From contig NZ_CP036525.1 in the NCBI RefSeq assembly GCF_007741535.1, positions 7,688,001 through 7,752,000 of the forward strand: a DNA stretch of 64,000 nucleotides, given 5' to 3'. Below are positions 32,595 through 41,316 of this stretch, piece by piece. Position 1 is the first letter of the stretch; every line of letters begins with the position of its first letter. The DNA comes from Rubripirellula lacrimiformis. Its GTDB lineage: Bacteria; Planctomycetota; Planctomycetia; Pirellulales; Pirellulaceae. Both the position numbers and the translations under genes were made by a program. Below the pieces are notes generated by a model, which worked only from the letters and a program-made list of their open reading frames with translations, searched no databases and was not told the origin of the DNA.

Positions 32595-33260
32595 GAGCCG
32601 CTTGGGATATTGCACAGATGCGAAATCGCGACGAATCGGTCTAGCCGTTTGCGGCTGCCGGTCGGGTTGCTAGGTGGGTCGTGCAGGGCAGGGTGAATTT
32701 CATGGATGACTTCCCAACCTAGCCTCGCCAGATACCGAAAACAAGCCAAACCGACGCAGGCTTGCAAAGCGAAAACTCCGACGGCACTCGCTTGCCAAGC
32801 GAACACTACCGTCAACTTGCGTTGACACCACCACGCCAAACCCGTGTGCCAGCTTCAAAATCCAAAATCCGAATCCAACCCCATTCCCCCCCCAGCGTCA
32901 AGTTCGCATCGACCGAACCGCTGAATCGACGACTCCAACAAGACGCCCCCGCCAAGACATATCGAGCGCCCGTTGAATGGGTGAATCATATCGAAGCCAA
33001 CAGCACGTCTCGTCGCCGAACGAGGGCAATCAGCCAATCCTGCCCACCTCTGCGCACAGTTGCCCACTACTGCTCACTCGGTCCGCCGGCTCGCCTTGAA
33101 CGCGACCGGATCACCGCACCGTTTGCGAAACCACTCACGTGGCTCGGAACAGTCCCGAATGGGATTCGTTCGGACAGTTCAGATTTGCCGTTCCAAGGCA
33201 GATTTTGGAACGGCATTTGCATCAAGTCCTAGTCCCCACTCTCCAACAGAATACACAATC
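32595..33260. other. Gene-free region
   Basis: About 0.67 kb. The plus-strand ORF at 32762-33232 has no start signal and biased low-complexity composition; it is not called. A run of nine C lies near 32888. The sialidase promoter must be in the left part. Confidence 0.45.
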
Positions 33261-33443
33261 ATGAATACCCAAATAATCAGCGAATTCGGCACACTCGAGG
33301 TCGGTGACAGTTTTACCAGCGAAGGTGAAACGTATACCAAAGTTGATCGCACTTTCGCGTCCAGCGGCGATAACAAAAAGTTTCGCTTCTACACCGACGA
33401 CAAGGTGGTCCCTCAGCAATCGAGCGGAACCAGCGCCAGCTAG
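33261..33443 (+). CDS. Small conserved-looking hypothetical protein (60 aa)
   Basis: 60 residues from ATG 33261 (MNTQIISEFGTLEVGDSFTS). A compact beta-rich pattern FGTLEVGDSF, GETYTKVD, NKKFRFYTDD followed by a Ser-rich tail looks like a small soluble domain seen in planctomycetes. Function is unknown. Codon use fits the neighbours, unlike the overlapping frames. It stands alone. Confidence 0.6.
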   Translation: MNTQIISEFGTLEVGDSFTSEGETYTKVDRTFASSGDNKKFRFYTDDKVVPQQSSGTSAS

Positions 33444-34060
33444 TTAGCGAACACGCAGCCGGCCGCATCGCGGCTCAAAACCGGAGCGGCACAGATCCCT
33501 TCCCCGGTGCCCAGCAGCCCCACTCGGGCGGCTCGCTCGCTTCATCCGCCGCCGATCCCCGTCGTGCTTGCGGATCATTCTACCGGTCACCAAACCCGGC
33601 CCGGCAAAGGGCAGACAGCAGTTCCCTCTCTTTGCCCCACGCTCGACCCACCGATGGTCGCCACCGCTCCCCCGATCGGTGCATTCTCACCGGCACTGAA
33701 TGTGTCAAACGAAGCATTATCGGCGATGACCGTAGTCTGCTTGCTGATTTCAGTTCCCAATCCTGAATCGCTGCTGCAAGAACCGTTGGTTCAACGAACC
33801 GTTCTTTAGCGCAGGTCAACCTTCCCCAGCAGGCTGCCTCTCGGCTCGCAGGCGCTAGCCTTGCTTAGCCCCATTGATCATGCCCGCTCAATCCAGCGAC
33901 CGCTTTTCAGCAACGGACTAGGATCAGAGCGATCTACGGGGCCGAAGACGCGCGACGCACCCCCCCCCCCTTTTTTTTTGGGGGGGGGTGGGGGGGGAAG
34001 AGCCGAAAATTTCTCGAGTTTTCTTCGTAAAACCGATTCGATTGGTGGAGTGTAATTGGC
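33444..34060. other. Gene-free region upstream of the sigma/FecR locus
   Basis: About 0.6 kb. No credible gene. It ends in the extreme homopolymer tract at 33960-33998 and must carry the promoter of the sigma factor gene. Confidence 0.45.
33960..33998. repeat. C-run / T-run / G-run tract
   Basis: Eleven C, nine T, about ten G, one T and eight more G in a row. The C and G runs can pair into a hairpin with a T loop. It lies about 60 bp upstream of the sigma factor start. Such tracts are prone to slippage and also to assembly errors. Confidence 0.75.
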
Positions 34061-34597
34061 ATGGACGAAGAAACTGCGGACCAACATGAGATATTCCTGA
34101 CGCTGTTCACGGCGAATGAAGCGGCAATTCGTGCCTTCGTGCGCCGACTGGTGCCGACGCGGCAGGACACCGAAGACGTGATGCAGGGGATCGCACTTGT
34201 CCTGTGGCGGAAATTTCACGAACTGGACGATCGCAAAAGCTTTCGCAGGTGGGCGTTTGGCGTCGCTCGATATGAATCGCTCGCATGGCTACGTGACAAG
34301 TGTCGTGACCGACATGTGCTTTCCGAAGATGTCCTTGACTTGGTGGCCGATGAGTCCACCCGGTGTGAAGCTTGGCTGCAGGCTCAGCGTCATGCGTTGG
34401 ACGAATGCCTTGAAAAGCTACCGCAACCGCAGCGAGGACTGGTGCTAGCGGCTTATGCGCCGCAAGCCGAGATCCAGCGTGTTGCGAAGCAGAGCGGTCG
34501 AACGGTCGGCGCGTTCTATCAATGGTTGCACCGAATCCGTCTGCAACTATTGGAATGCACGCGGCGGACTCTTCAATCGGAGGGCTGTCATGAATAG
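34061..34597 (+). CDS. ECF sigma factor, Rhodopirellula/Verrucomicrobium type
   Basis: 178 residues. Region 2: FLTLFTANEAAIRAFVRRLV, DTEDVMQGIALVLWRKF and RRWAFGVARYESLAWLRD. Region 4: LPQPQRGLVLAAY, EIQRVAKQSGRTVGAFYQWL. This matches the planctomycete/verrucomicrobial ECF group that lies beside FecR-like genes. It should direct RNA polymerase to a small regulon, probably including this locus. Its stop overlaps the FecR start by 8 bp. Confidence 0.92.
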   Translation: MDEETADQHEIFLTLFTANEAAIRAFVRRLVPTRQDTEDVMQGIALVLWRKFHELDDRKSFRRWAFGVARYESLAWLRDKCRDRHVLSEDVLDLVADESTRCEAWLQAQRHALDECLEKLPQPQRGLVLAAYAPQAEIQRVAKQSGRTVGAFYQWLHRIRLQLLECTRRTLQSEGCHE

Positions 34598-35999
34598 CTC
34601 GCCAGACCAGCAAGCGCTGATTGCCGACTACGCAGCCGGAGTCATTGACGCCGATGACTTCCGCAAGCTTGAACGAACACTTCGCAGCGATGCAGAATTC
34701 CGACGTGACTTCATGGAGTACATGAATCTGGATTCAGCGATATCCGACCGTGCCGCTCTTTCGGATGCGGAATTCGATGCGATGAACTGCGATCCGTCGG
34801 CGTCCAACGAAACCGTCGCCCCCACTCGGCGACCCAATCGGCGACCCACTTGGCGATACTTTGGCGTCATCGTGGGGATCGCCGCGGTCATGCTTCTGAT
34901 CGCGGGAACGGCCTGGTTCCTACCAACCACCGAATCCGATATTCCGATGGCGTCGGTCACTGCGGAAGTCACGTCACTCGACGCGGCCAGGTTGGCTGAT
35001 TTCGATCAGGATGTCCGTGTTGGCGATCGGATCCATCTGAATCGAATCCGGCTGGAAGCGGGAACAATGCAGGTTCGATTGGACAGCGGCGTTGTCCTCG
35101 ACTTGTTCGCTCCGCTGGACGGAACACTTCAGTCGTCGATGCGGTTGCAGTTGGCACGCGGACGGCTGAATGCGGATGTTGGCGAATCGGGCCAAGGCTT
35201 TATGATCCTGACCGACCATGGCCAGATCATCGATCTTGGCACTCGCTTTGGCGTCGATGTTTCTGACGACGAAGCGAGCGTCGCGGTCTTTGATGGCGAA
35301 GTGAAAGTCGAATCGGGTGGTTCGGCCAACACAGCCCGTTCGCTACGAGTCTACGAAGGTGAAGGCGTCCGGCTCGGCAAAGGTCGCCGACCGCGTCGAC
35401 TTTCCGCCGTCTGGTTGTCACAGGGACGATTCGGCTTTTCCGCAAGCAACGCCTCTTCGATTGTGTCAGACATTACCGACAATGCGGTGACCGATGGGTT
35501 TCACCGTTTCTACGGAATCATTGCCGGCGGAATGCGTGAAGGAACCATCGCCTACACGACGCATGCTTCCACTCCGCGCCCCGACATCGTTTGGCGAGCC
35601 GCCGAAGGCGAAGAGTTTCCTTCCGAGTTGCTCGGCGCGGACGTCGTATGCCCGTTCCATATCGATCGGCAAGAACAGTCGCTGACCATTTCGTTGCAGC
35701 TTGCCGGCCCCGCAGACGTTTACGTCATGCATGACCTGCGCAGGAATCCATCTGTTTGGCTAAAGAACGGTTTCCAAGAAACCAGCTTGACGCTTCGCAG
35801 CGGACCTTGGCGTCCAGTCAGCCCATTGGCTCAGGGCATCAAGCCAAACCGCGAGGGTGACATCTACGTTCAGTACTCGGTCTGGAAGAAGCGTGTCGAT
35901 GCCGCTGGCCAAGTGGAACTCGGTCCACCACAAACCGATGGTGACCAAGGAAACAAGGCGATGTACGGCATCGCCGTCAAAGCCATCTCCGATGGCTGA
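34590..35999 (+). CDS. FecR-domain transmembrane protein (putative anti-sigma regulator)
   Basis: 469 residues from ATG 34590. The N-terminal cytoplasmic part (DQQALIADYAAGVIDADDF, about 1-75) resembles the planctomycete LA_anti-sigma-like start. One membrane segment FGVIVGIAAVMLLIAGTAWF lies at about 91-110. A FecR domain follows with GTMQVRLDSGVVLDLFAP, DHGQIIDLGTRFGVDV and VAVFDGEVKVES. The C-terminal half has no clear family. It probably holds the sigma factor until a periplasmic signal arrives. The start lies inside the sigma gene end. Confidence 0.88.
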   Translation: MNSSPDQQALIADYAAGVIDADDFRKLERTLRSDAEFRRDFMEYMNLDSAISDRAALSDAEFDAMNCDPSASNETVAPTRRPNRRPTWRYFGVIVGIAAVMLLIAGTAWFLPTTESDIPMASVTAEVTSLDAARLADFDQDVRVGDRIHLNRIRLEAGTMQVRLDSGVVLDLFAPLDGTLQSSMRLQLARGRLNADVGESGQGFMILTDHGQIIDLGTRFGVDVSDDEASVAVFDGEVKVESGGSANTARSLRVYEGEGVRLGKGRRPRRLSAVWLSQGRFGFSASNASSIVSDITDNAVTDGFHRFYGIIAGGMREGTIAYTTHASTPRPDIVWRAAEGEEFPSELLGADVVCPFHIDRQEQSLTISLQLAGPADVYVMHDLRRNPSVWLKNGFQETSLTLRSGPWRPVSPLAQGIKPNREGDIYVQYSVWKKRVDAAGQVELGPPQTDGDQGNKAMYGIAVKAISDG

Positions 36000-36202
36000 T
36001 GGACATGCAAGTCCAGTGCGTTGAACGTCGCGGAAAGTCGGCCCCATTCGGCCTGGGCCCCGATTCCATCGAAACTTCGCACCATCCACTTCGACTAGGC
36101 TTTCATCGTTTCCAATCGATCGCAGCGACTGGCCGGAAGCCAACCCCACTTTTATCCCGTCCCTATCCCATATCGTCTTTCATCCCTTCATCTGGATCAC
36201 GA

Positions 36203-39200
36203 ATGTCCCGCCCGCTTTTCTGTTTGACCTGCCTGATTTTTGCGTTGGTGACTTCACCGGCATTCGCACAAACCGCGACCTTGCAGGAAACCTTTGAATC
36301 GGTCGACGCAAACCGGATCGCACAAGAAGCTCGGCTGCGTGGCGATCCGCAACGCGGGGCAATCGTCTTCCATGCCTCCGCAGCCGCATGTGCGAAGTGT
36401 CATGCGACGGGCCAGGGGCAGTCGCCGCTTGGACCTGACCTGACACGATTGGGAGACAAGATGACCGACGTCGAGCTGATCGAATCGCTGCTTTATCCGT
36501 CCAAGTCGATTCGCGAAGGCTACCAAGTCGTGCTTTTGCTGACAGTCGATGGTGAAGTTCGATCAGGGATGATGGTATCGGAAGACGACGACAACATTGT
36601 GCTCCGCGACGCCGCAAATCTGCAGGCGACTATCTCGGTCGCGAAAGATGACATCGACGCCCGCAGTCGTTCCAACGTGTCGATGATGCCCGAGGGCTTG
36701 GTGGCAACGCTGAAGTCTCCGCGTCAGTTCCTCGATTTGGTCAGCTACCTGATTGCGATTCACGAAGGTGGTCGTGACCGAGCCGACGAATTGAAGCCAA
36801 CAGCCGAGCAATTGATCCCCAAAGACGACACCATCAACCTGAATCATGCACAGATCATTCGGCGGGCGGAAAATGGAAAGCTGAAACGCGGCAAACAGAT
36901 TTACGAATCGACGTGCTATCAGTGTCACGGCAAAGATGGAAACACGCCATCCTTGGCGACCGCGCGAGCGTTCGGTACCCAGAAACTGAAATTCGGGGCC
37001 GACCCGCACAGCATGTTCAAGACGCTTTCCCATGGCAACGGATTGATGGCTGCCGCTTCGGCTCTGTCGCCGCGAGAACGCTACGAAGTCGTGGCCTACA
37101 TTCGCCAGCAGTTCATGAAGGACTCCAACCCGGACTACTTTCCGATCACACCGAAATACCTCAGTTCGCTGCCCAAGGGTACGGACATGGGCGATTTCAA
37201 GCTTGATCCCGATCGCGATTACGGCCCGGCGCTGGCATCGCAACTAGGCCGCGACGTCAACAGTGCGCTGACGATCAAGTTGGACAACATCTCCATCGCC
37301 TACGATTTGCATACGATGGACCAAGCCGCGATTTGGTCGGGCGGCTTTCTGGATGTGGATCAAACTCAACACAAACGCGGCCGAGGTGAAGGGTATCCCG
37401 AACCGCGAGGCGAGATGATCGCGGCGTTGGATCTTTGGCAATGGGGACACGATGGATCGCTGGACTATCCGAAAACGGATCTGTTGCCGCGTGGTCCGCT
37501 GCCACAGGGTTGGCTGGACTACCACGGCCACTTTCTCTGCGGCGATCAAATCGTATTGAATTACTCCATCGATGGCCGCCAGATTCTTGAAGTGCCATCC
37601 GCGATACCGAATCAAACGGCAATCCGACACACGCTGACAATTCAGGGCGGGAAGGGCTTGCTGCTGGCAGTCGGAAAATCGGGCCCTGGTCGCGTCCGTC
37701 CCATTTTGCGGGGCGACGTTGATGAAGTGACGCTTTCTTTGGATGACCAGCAACGATGGGTCGTGAAGATTCCCGCAGGTGAAACAACACGCGTGATCGA
37801 CATCGTTCGATTCGGGGATGCTGCTGCCGACGCAAAGGATCCAGCACTCTCGGCGATCGATCCCGCCGCGATGACCGAAGGTGGCGACCTGCGCTGGCCA
37901 GAAGTCTTTGAAACGATCGGCTACCGTGGTTTTCAATCCGGTGCTTACGAAGTCGACACCATTTCGATCCCGCAGTCGACACCCTGGAATACATGGTTCC
38001 GCACGTCAGCGATCGATTTCTTTCCCGATGGCCGAATGGCGGTGGCAACGGTCGGCGGTGACGTGTGGATCGTGTCCGGCATCGACGACGACTTGCTGAA
38101 TGTGCGTTGGAAACGGTTCGCGGGCGGCATGTTCGAACCCTTTGGAATCAAAGTGGTCGACGGGCTGGTTTACGTGAATTGCCGAGACCGACTGACGCGA
38201 CTGCACGACACCAACCAGGATGGCGAGGCGGACTTCTATGAAAGTTTCAGCGCCGACACCGACGTTTCGACGTTCTTCCATTCGTTCAACTTCGATCTGC
38301 AGACGGACGCGGAAGGCAACTTCTACTACGCCAAAAGCGGTCAGTACACGGATTACAAATTGCCAGGGGCGATCGTCAAGGTTTCCGCCGATGGAAAAAG
38401 CCGCGAGGTGATCTGCACCGGACTGCGAACGCCCAATGGAATGGGAATTCTGCCCGATGGTCGGCTGACGGTCAGCGACAACCAGGGCACGTGGATGCCA
38501 GCGTCGAAGATCAATCTCGTCAAACGGGGTGGCTTTTATGGTTACGTGCAGAACAAAGGTGGCGGTGCATGGGCGCCGGACGGTGGAAAGATCGATCACC
38601 GAAAAGTGGTTCCGCCAAAGACCTTCGACCCGCCGCTGATCTGGATGCCGCAGGAGGTCGACAATTCATCGGGCGGCCAAGTCTTCGTGGAAGACCAGCG
38701 GTTTGGTCCATTGGCGGGTCGATTGCTGCACACCAGTTTTGGCCAGGGGCATTTGTTCTATCTGATGACGCAGGAAGTGGACGGTTTGGCGCAAGCCGCC
38801 CTGGTTCGGTTCCCGCACGACTTTGGTACCGGCATCATGCGAGGACGCGTCAACCCCGTCGATGGACAACTGTATGTGACGGGGCTGAATGGATGGAACG
38901 ACAACGGACGTGGCGACCTTGCCGATGGCGGCATCTATCGCGTTCGCCACACCGGCAAGCCCATTCGCATGATCACGCACTGCGAAGTACATCCCGGCGA
39001 ACTTCGACTCCGATTCAACTTCCCACTGAATCACGCTGCATCGACTGGCGCATCTGCGTACGTGGCCGAGCAATGGAACTACAAGTGGACCGAGAATTAC
39101 GGTTCCGACTTCTATCATCCCGAAACGGGTGAAGTTGGAAAACAAGACCTGCCGATCGAATCGGTTTCCATCAGCGAGGATGGCAAAACGCTGTCATTGT

Positions 39201-39319
39201 GGACACCCAATTTGCGTCCCGTCGATCAATTGCACTTGCATATGGAAGTGCAGGACTCAAGCGGCAATCCCTTCAACGAAGACGTCTACTGGACAATCCA
39301 CGGTATCCCGAACGATTGA
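36203..39319 (+). CDS. Secreted cytochrome c / beta-propeller protein (DUF6797 type)
   Basis: 1,038 residues from ATG 36203, where a signal peptide ends FALVTSPAFA; the frame is open to 35999 but without signal. Haem c sites are CAKCH (63-67) and CYQCH (238-242). The middle part (about 330-590) matches the DUF6797 style and the C-terminal part (about 610-940) forms a six-bladed, sorbosone/glucose-dehydrogenase-like propeller (TPNGMGILPDGRLTVSDNQG). It should be a periplasmic electron-donating sugar or alcohol dehydrogenase. It lies between FecR and the sulfatases, which suggests it oxidises released sugars. Confidence 0.88.
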   Translation: MSRPLFCLTCLIFALVTSPAFAQTATLQETFESVDANRIAQEARLRGDPQRGAIVFHASAAACAKCHATGQGQSPLGPDLTRLGDKMTDVELIESLLYPSKSIREGYQVVLLLTVDGEVRSGMMVSEDDDNIVLRDAANLQATISVAKDDIDARSRSNVSMMPEGLVATLKSPRQFLDLVSYLIAIHEGGRDRADELKPTAEQLIPKDDTINLNHAQIIRRAENGKLKRGKQIYESTCYQCHGKDGNTPSLATARAFGTQKLKFGADPHSMFKTLSHGNGLMAAASALSPRERYEVVAYIRQQFMKDSNPDYFPITPKYLSSLPKGTDMGDFKLDPDRDYGPALASQLGRDVNSALTIKLDNISIAYDLHTMDQAAIWSGGFLDVDQTQHKRGRGEGYPEPRGEMIAALDLWQWGHDGSLDYPKTDLLPRGPLPQGWLDYHGHFLCGDQIVLNYSIDGRQILEVPSAIPNQTAIRHTLTIQGGKGLLLAVGKSGPGRVRPILRGDVDEVTLSLDDQQRWVVKIPAGETTRVIDIVRFGDAAADAKDPALSAIDPAAMTEGGDLRWPEVFETIGYRGFQSGAYEVDTISIPQSTPWNTWFRTSAIDFFPDGRMAVATVGGDVWIVSGIDDDLLNVRWKRFAGGMFEPFGIKVVDGLVYVNCRDRLTRLHDTNQDGEADFYESFSADTDVSTFFHSFNFDLQTDAEGNFYYAKSGQYTDYKLPGAIVKVSADGKSREVICTGLRTPNGMGILPDGRLTVSDNQGTWMPASKINLVKRGGFYGYVQNKGGGAWAPDGGKIDHRKVVPPKTFDPPLIWMPQEVDNSSGGQVFVEDQRFGPLAGRLLHTSFGQGHLFYLMTQEVDGLAQAALVRFPHDFGTGIMRGRVNPVDGQLYVTGLNGWNDNGRGDLADGGIYRVRHTGKPIRMITHCEVHPGELRLRFNFPLNHAASTGASAYVAEQWNYKWTENYGSDFYHPETGEVGKQDLPIESVSISEDGKTLSLWTPNLRPVDQLHLHMEVQDSSGNPFNEDVYWTIHGIPND

Positions 39320-39402
39320 CCCATCGGAATCTTTGCAAAACGCATCCCAACGTAGGATAGGCTTCCAGCGATGTCAGATCACTCACACCAACAGGCTGCC
39401 AC

Positions 39403-41223
39403 GTGAACCGATTCATCACCTTCTGCATCCCTCTGGTTTGGCTCTCAGCGACGCTTGCCAACGCGGCAGATTCTCGACCCAACATCATCGTGTTCTACAC
39501 GGATGATCACGGCCACGCGGATCTGTCGTGCCAAGGAGTTCTTGACGACATCAAGACGCCCAATGTGGATGCATTGGCAAGGATTGGTGTGCTGGCCCGG
39601 CATGGCTACAGCACGGCGCCGCAGTGCGTGCCGTCGCGAGCCGGATTGATGATCGGAAAGTTCCAATCGAAGTTCGGCGTCGAAGCCAACGGAAAAACGT
39701 TGCAGGGATTCGATCGCGAGTTGACGATTGCCGAACGTCTGCAGGATGCGGGGTACGTGACCGCGCAGTTCGGCAAATGGCACCTTGGCCCAGGGCCCAA
39801 GATCACCGAGCACGGATTCAAGCACGTGTTCAACCAAAACTCCGCCGCCCCCTTTGCCGCCAACATCGGTCTTGATGGCAGCGATCGCGAGATGTCGAAC
39901 TTGCATCCCCAGATGTATCACGTCGATGGATGCAGCCGAGCTGCGGCCTCGCTGATCGAACGATACAAGGACGATCCCTTCTTTCTGTATGTCGCGTACC
40001 GTGCCCCCCACGTCCCGTTGGACGCGCCGCCAAAGTACCTGAATCGATTCCCGGGCAAGATGCCCGAGCGACGTCGGCAAGCATTGGCAATGCTGTCCGC
40101 AGTGGACGATGGTGTCGGACGGATTACCGAGACGCTGGCCGAAAACAATCTGACCGAAAAGACACTGATCTTCTACATCGGCGACAACGGCGCACCACTG
40201 AAGATTCACAAGCGTGATGCTCCCGGTGGAGGTCCTGGTTGGGACGGTTCTTTGAACGACCCGCTCAACGGTGAAAAAGGGATGCTCTCCGAAGGCGGCA
40301 TGCACGTCCCGTTTGTGATCGCTTGGCCCGGAACGATTCCCGCCGGGCAAGTGTTCGATCACCCGGTCAGCGCTCTGGACGTGGCGGCAACGGCTGCGGA
40401 TTTAGCGAAAATCGAATCGAAACCGGGGGACTTCGACGGCGTCAACTTGATTCCGTATCTCACCGGGAAAACGAACGAACCACCGCGTGTATTTCTCGCC
40501 TGGCGTTGGGTTGCCCAATCGGCCATTCGCGAAGGCGATTGGAAGCTGCTTCGCGGCGGTGACCGCGAGTATTTGTACAACCTAAAGAATGATCTCGAAG
40601 AGCAACACGACCTCGCGGGTGATCACCCAGAGATTGCCGATCGTTTACGCGAAAAGCTATCGGGTTGGGCCAGCCAGCTCGATCCGCCCGGCCTGGCCAA
40701 CGGCGAGATGTCCAAAGCGGCCACTGACTACTTCGATTTCTATCTCGACGGCAAACCGGCGACACCGCTGCCTGAAAAATTCATCCCGAAAACCGATTCG
40801 GCAAGTTCCCAATCCGGATCCAAGAAGTCAGCGTCTGCATGGATCGTCCGCAACGGCAAAATGGATGTCACTAGCGAGGGTTTGCAGATCGCCCCGCAAA
40901 CGCTGGGCACGAAGCAAACACCGTTCATCACTCGAAATGGTTTGCGTTTGGCCGGCCCGGTTTCCGTCAACATGGTTGTCAAAACGGCAACGTCCGGTGC
41001 GATCGGCCTCTGCTGGCGAAACTCAGCCGACAAGGGTTTCGTCGCGGCCAAGCGAATCAATGTTGGCGTCGAGAAATCGGGCCAGTGGCAAACGATCCAA
41101 ACCAGTCTGCCCGGTGATTCGCCAATCATTCACGTCCGCGTCCACCTTCCCGCCGGCACCACGTCGATCAAGTCCATCGAACTGAAACCCGCCCACGGGA
41201 AAACCGTGACTCTAACGCAATAG
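39403..41223 (+). CDS. Secreted sulfatase with C-terminal extension
   Basis: 606 residues, GTG start at 39403 with signal peptide (FITFCIPLVWLSATLANA). Formylglycine signature C75-V-P-S-R with LMIGK after it, metal ligands DD in FYTDDHGHAD and GDNGAP, and FGKWHLGP give a type I arylsulfatase fold (about residues 25-450). The last 130 residues (after a Ser-rich linker) form a beta-sandwich-like extra domain. It should remove sulfate esters from glycans outside the cytoplasm after activation by formylglycine-generating enzyme. First of three sulfatases in a row. Confidence 0.93.
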   Translation: MNRFITFCIPLVWLSATLANAADSRPNIIVFYTDDHGHADLSCQGVLDDIKTPNVDALARIGVLARHGYSTAPQCVPSRAGLMIGKFQSKFGVEANGKTLQGFDRELTIAERLQDAGYVTAQFGKWHLGPGPKITEHGFKHVFNQNSAAPFAANIGLDGSDREMSNLHPQMYHVDGCSRAAASLIERYKDDPFFLYVAYRAPHVPLDAPPKYLNRFPGKMPERRRQALAMLSAVDDGVGRITETLAENNLTEKTLIFYIGDNGAPLKIHKRDAPGGGPGWDGSLNDPLNGEKGMLSEGGMHVPFVIAWPGTIPAGQVFDHPVSALDVAATAADLAKIESKPGDFDGVNLIPYLTGKTNEPPRVFLAWRWVAQSAIREGDWKLLRGGDREYLYNLKNDLEEQHDLAGDHPEIADRLREKLSGWASQLDPPGLANGEMSKAATDYFDFYLDGKPATPLPEKFIPKTDSASSQSGSKKSASAWIVRNGKMDVTSEGLQIAPQTLGTKQTPFITRNGLRLAGPVSVNMVVKTATSGAIGLCWRNSADKGFVAAKRINVGVEKSGQWQTIQTSLPGDSPIIHVRVHLPAGTTSIKSIELKPAHGKTVTLTQ

Positions 41224-41316
41224 CGGGGGCAGTCGCATTGGAAGCGTCTCTTCGCCTGCCTACCCCTGAAAACCGCTCCCTCGAACCTACGTCTAGCTAT
41301 CAGGTTGGATCTCTTT

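Noticed and set aside
32762-33232. Plus-strand ORF of 156 residues
   Set aside because: No homology features, no ribosome binding site and unusual composition.
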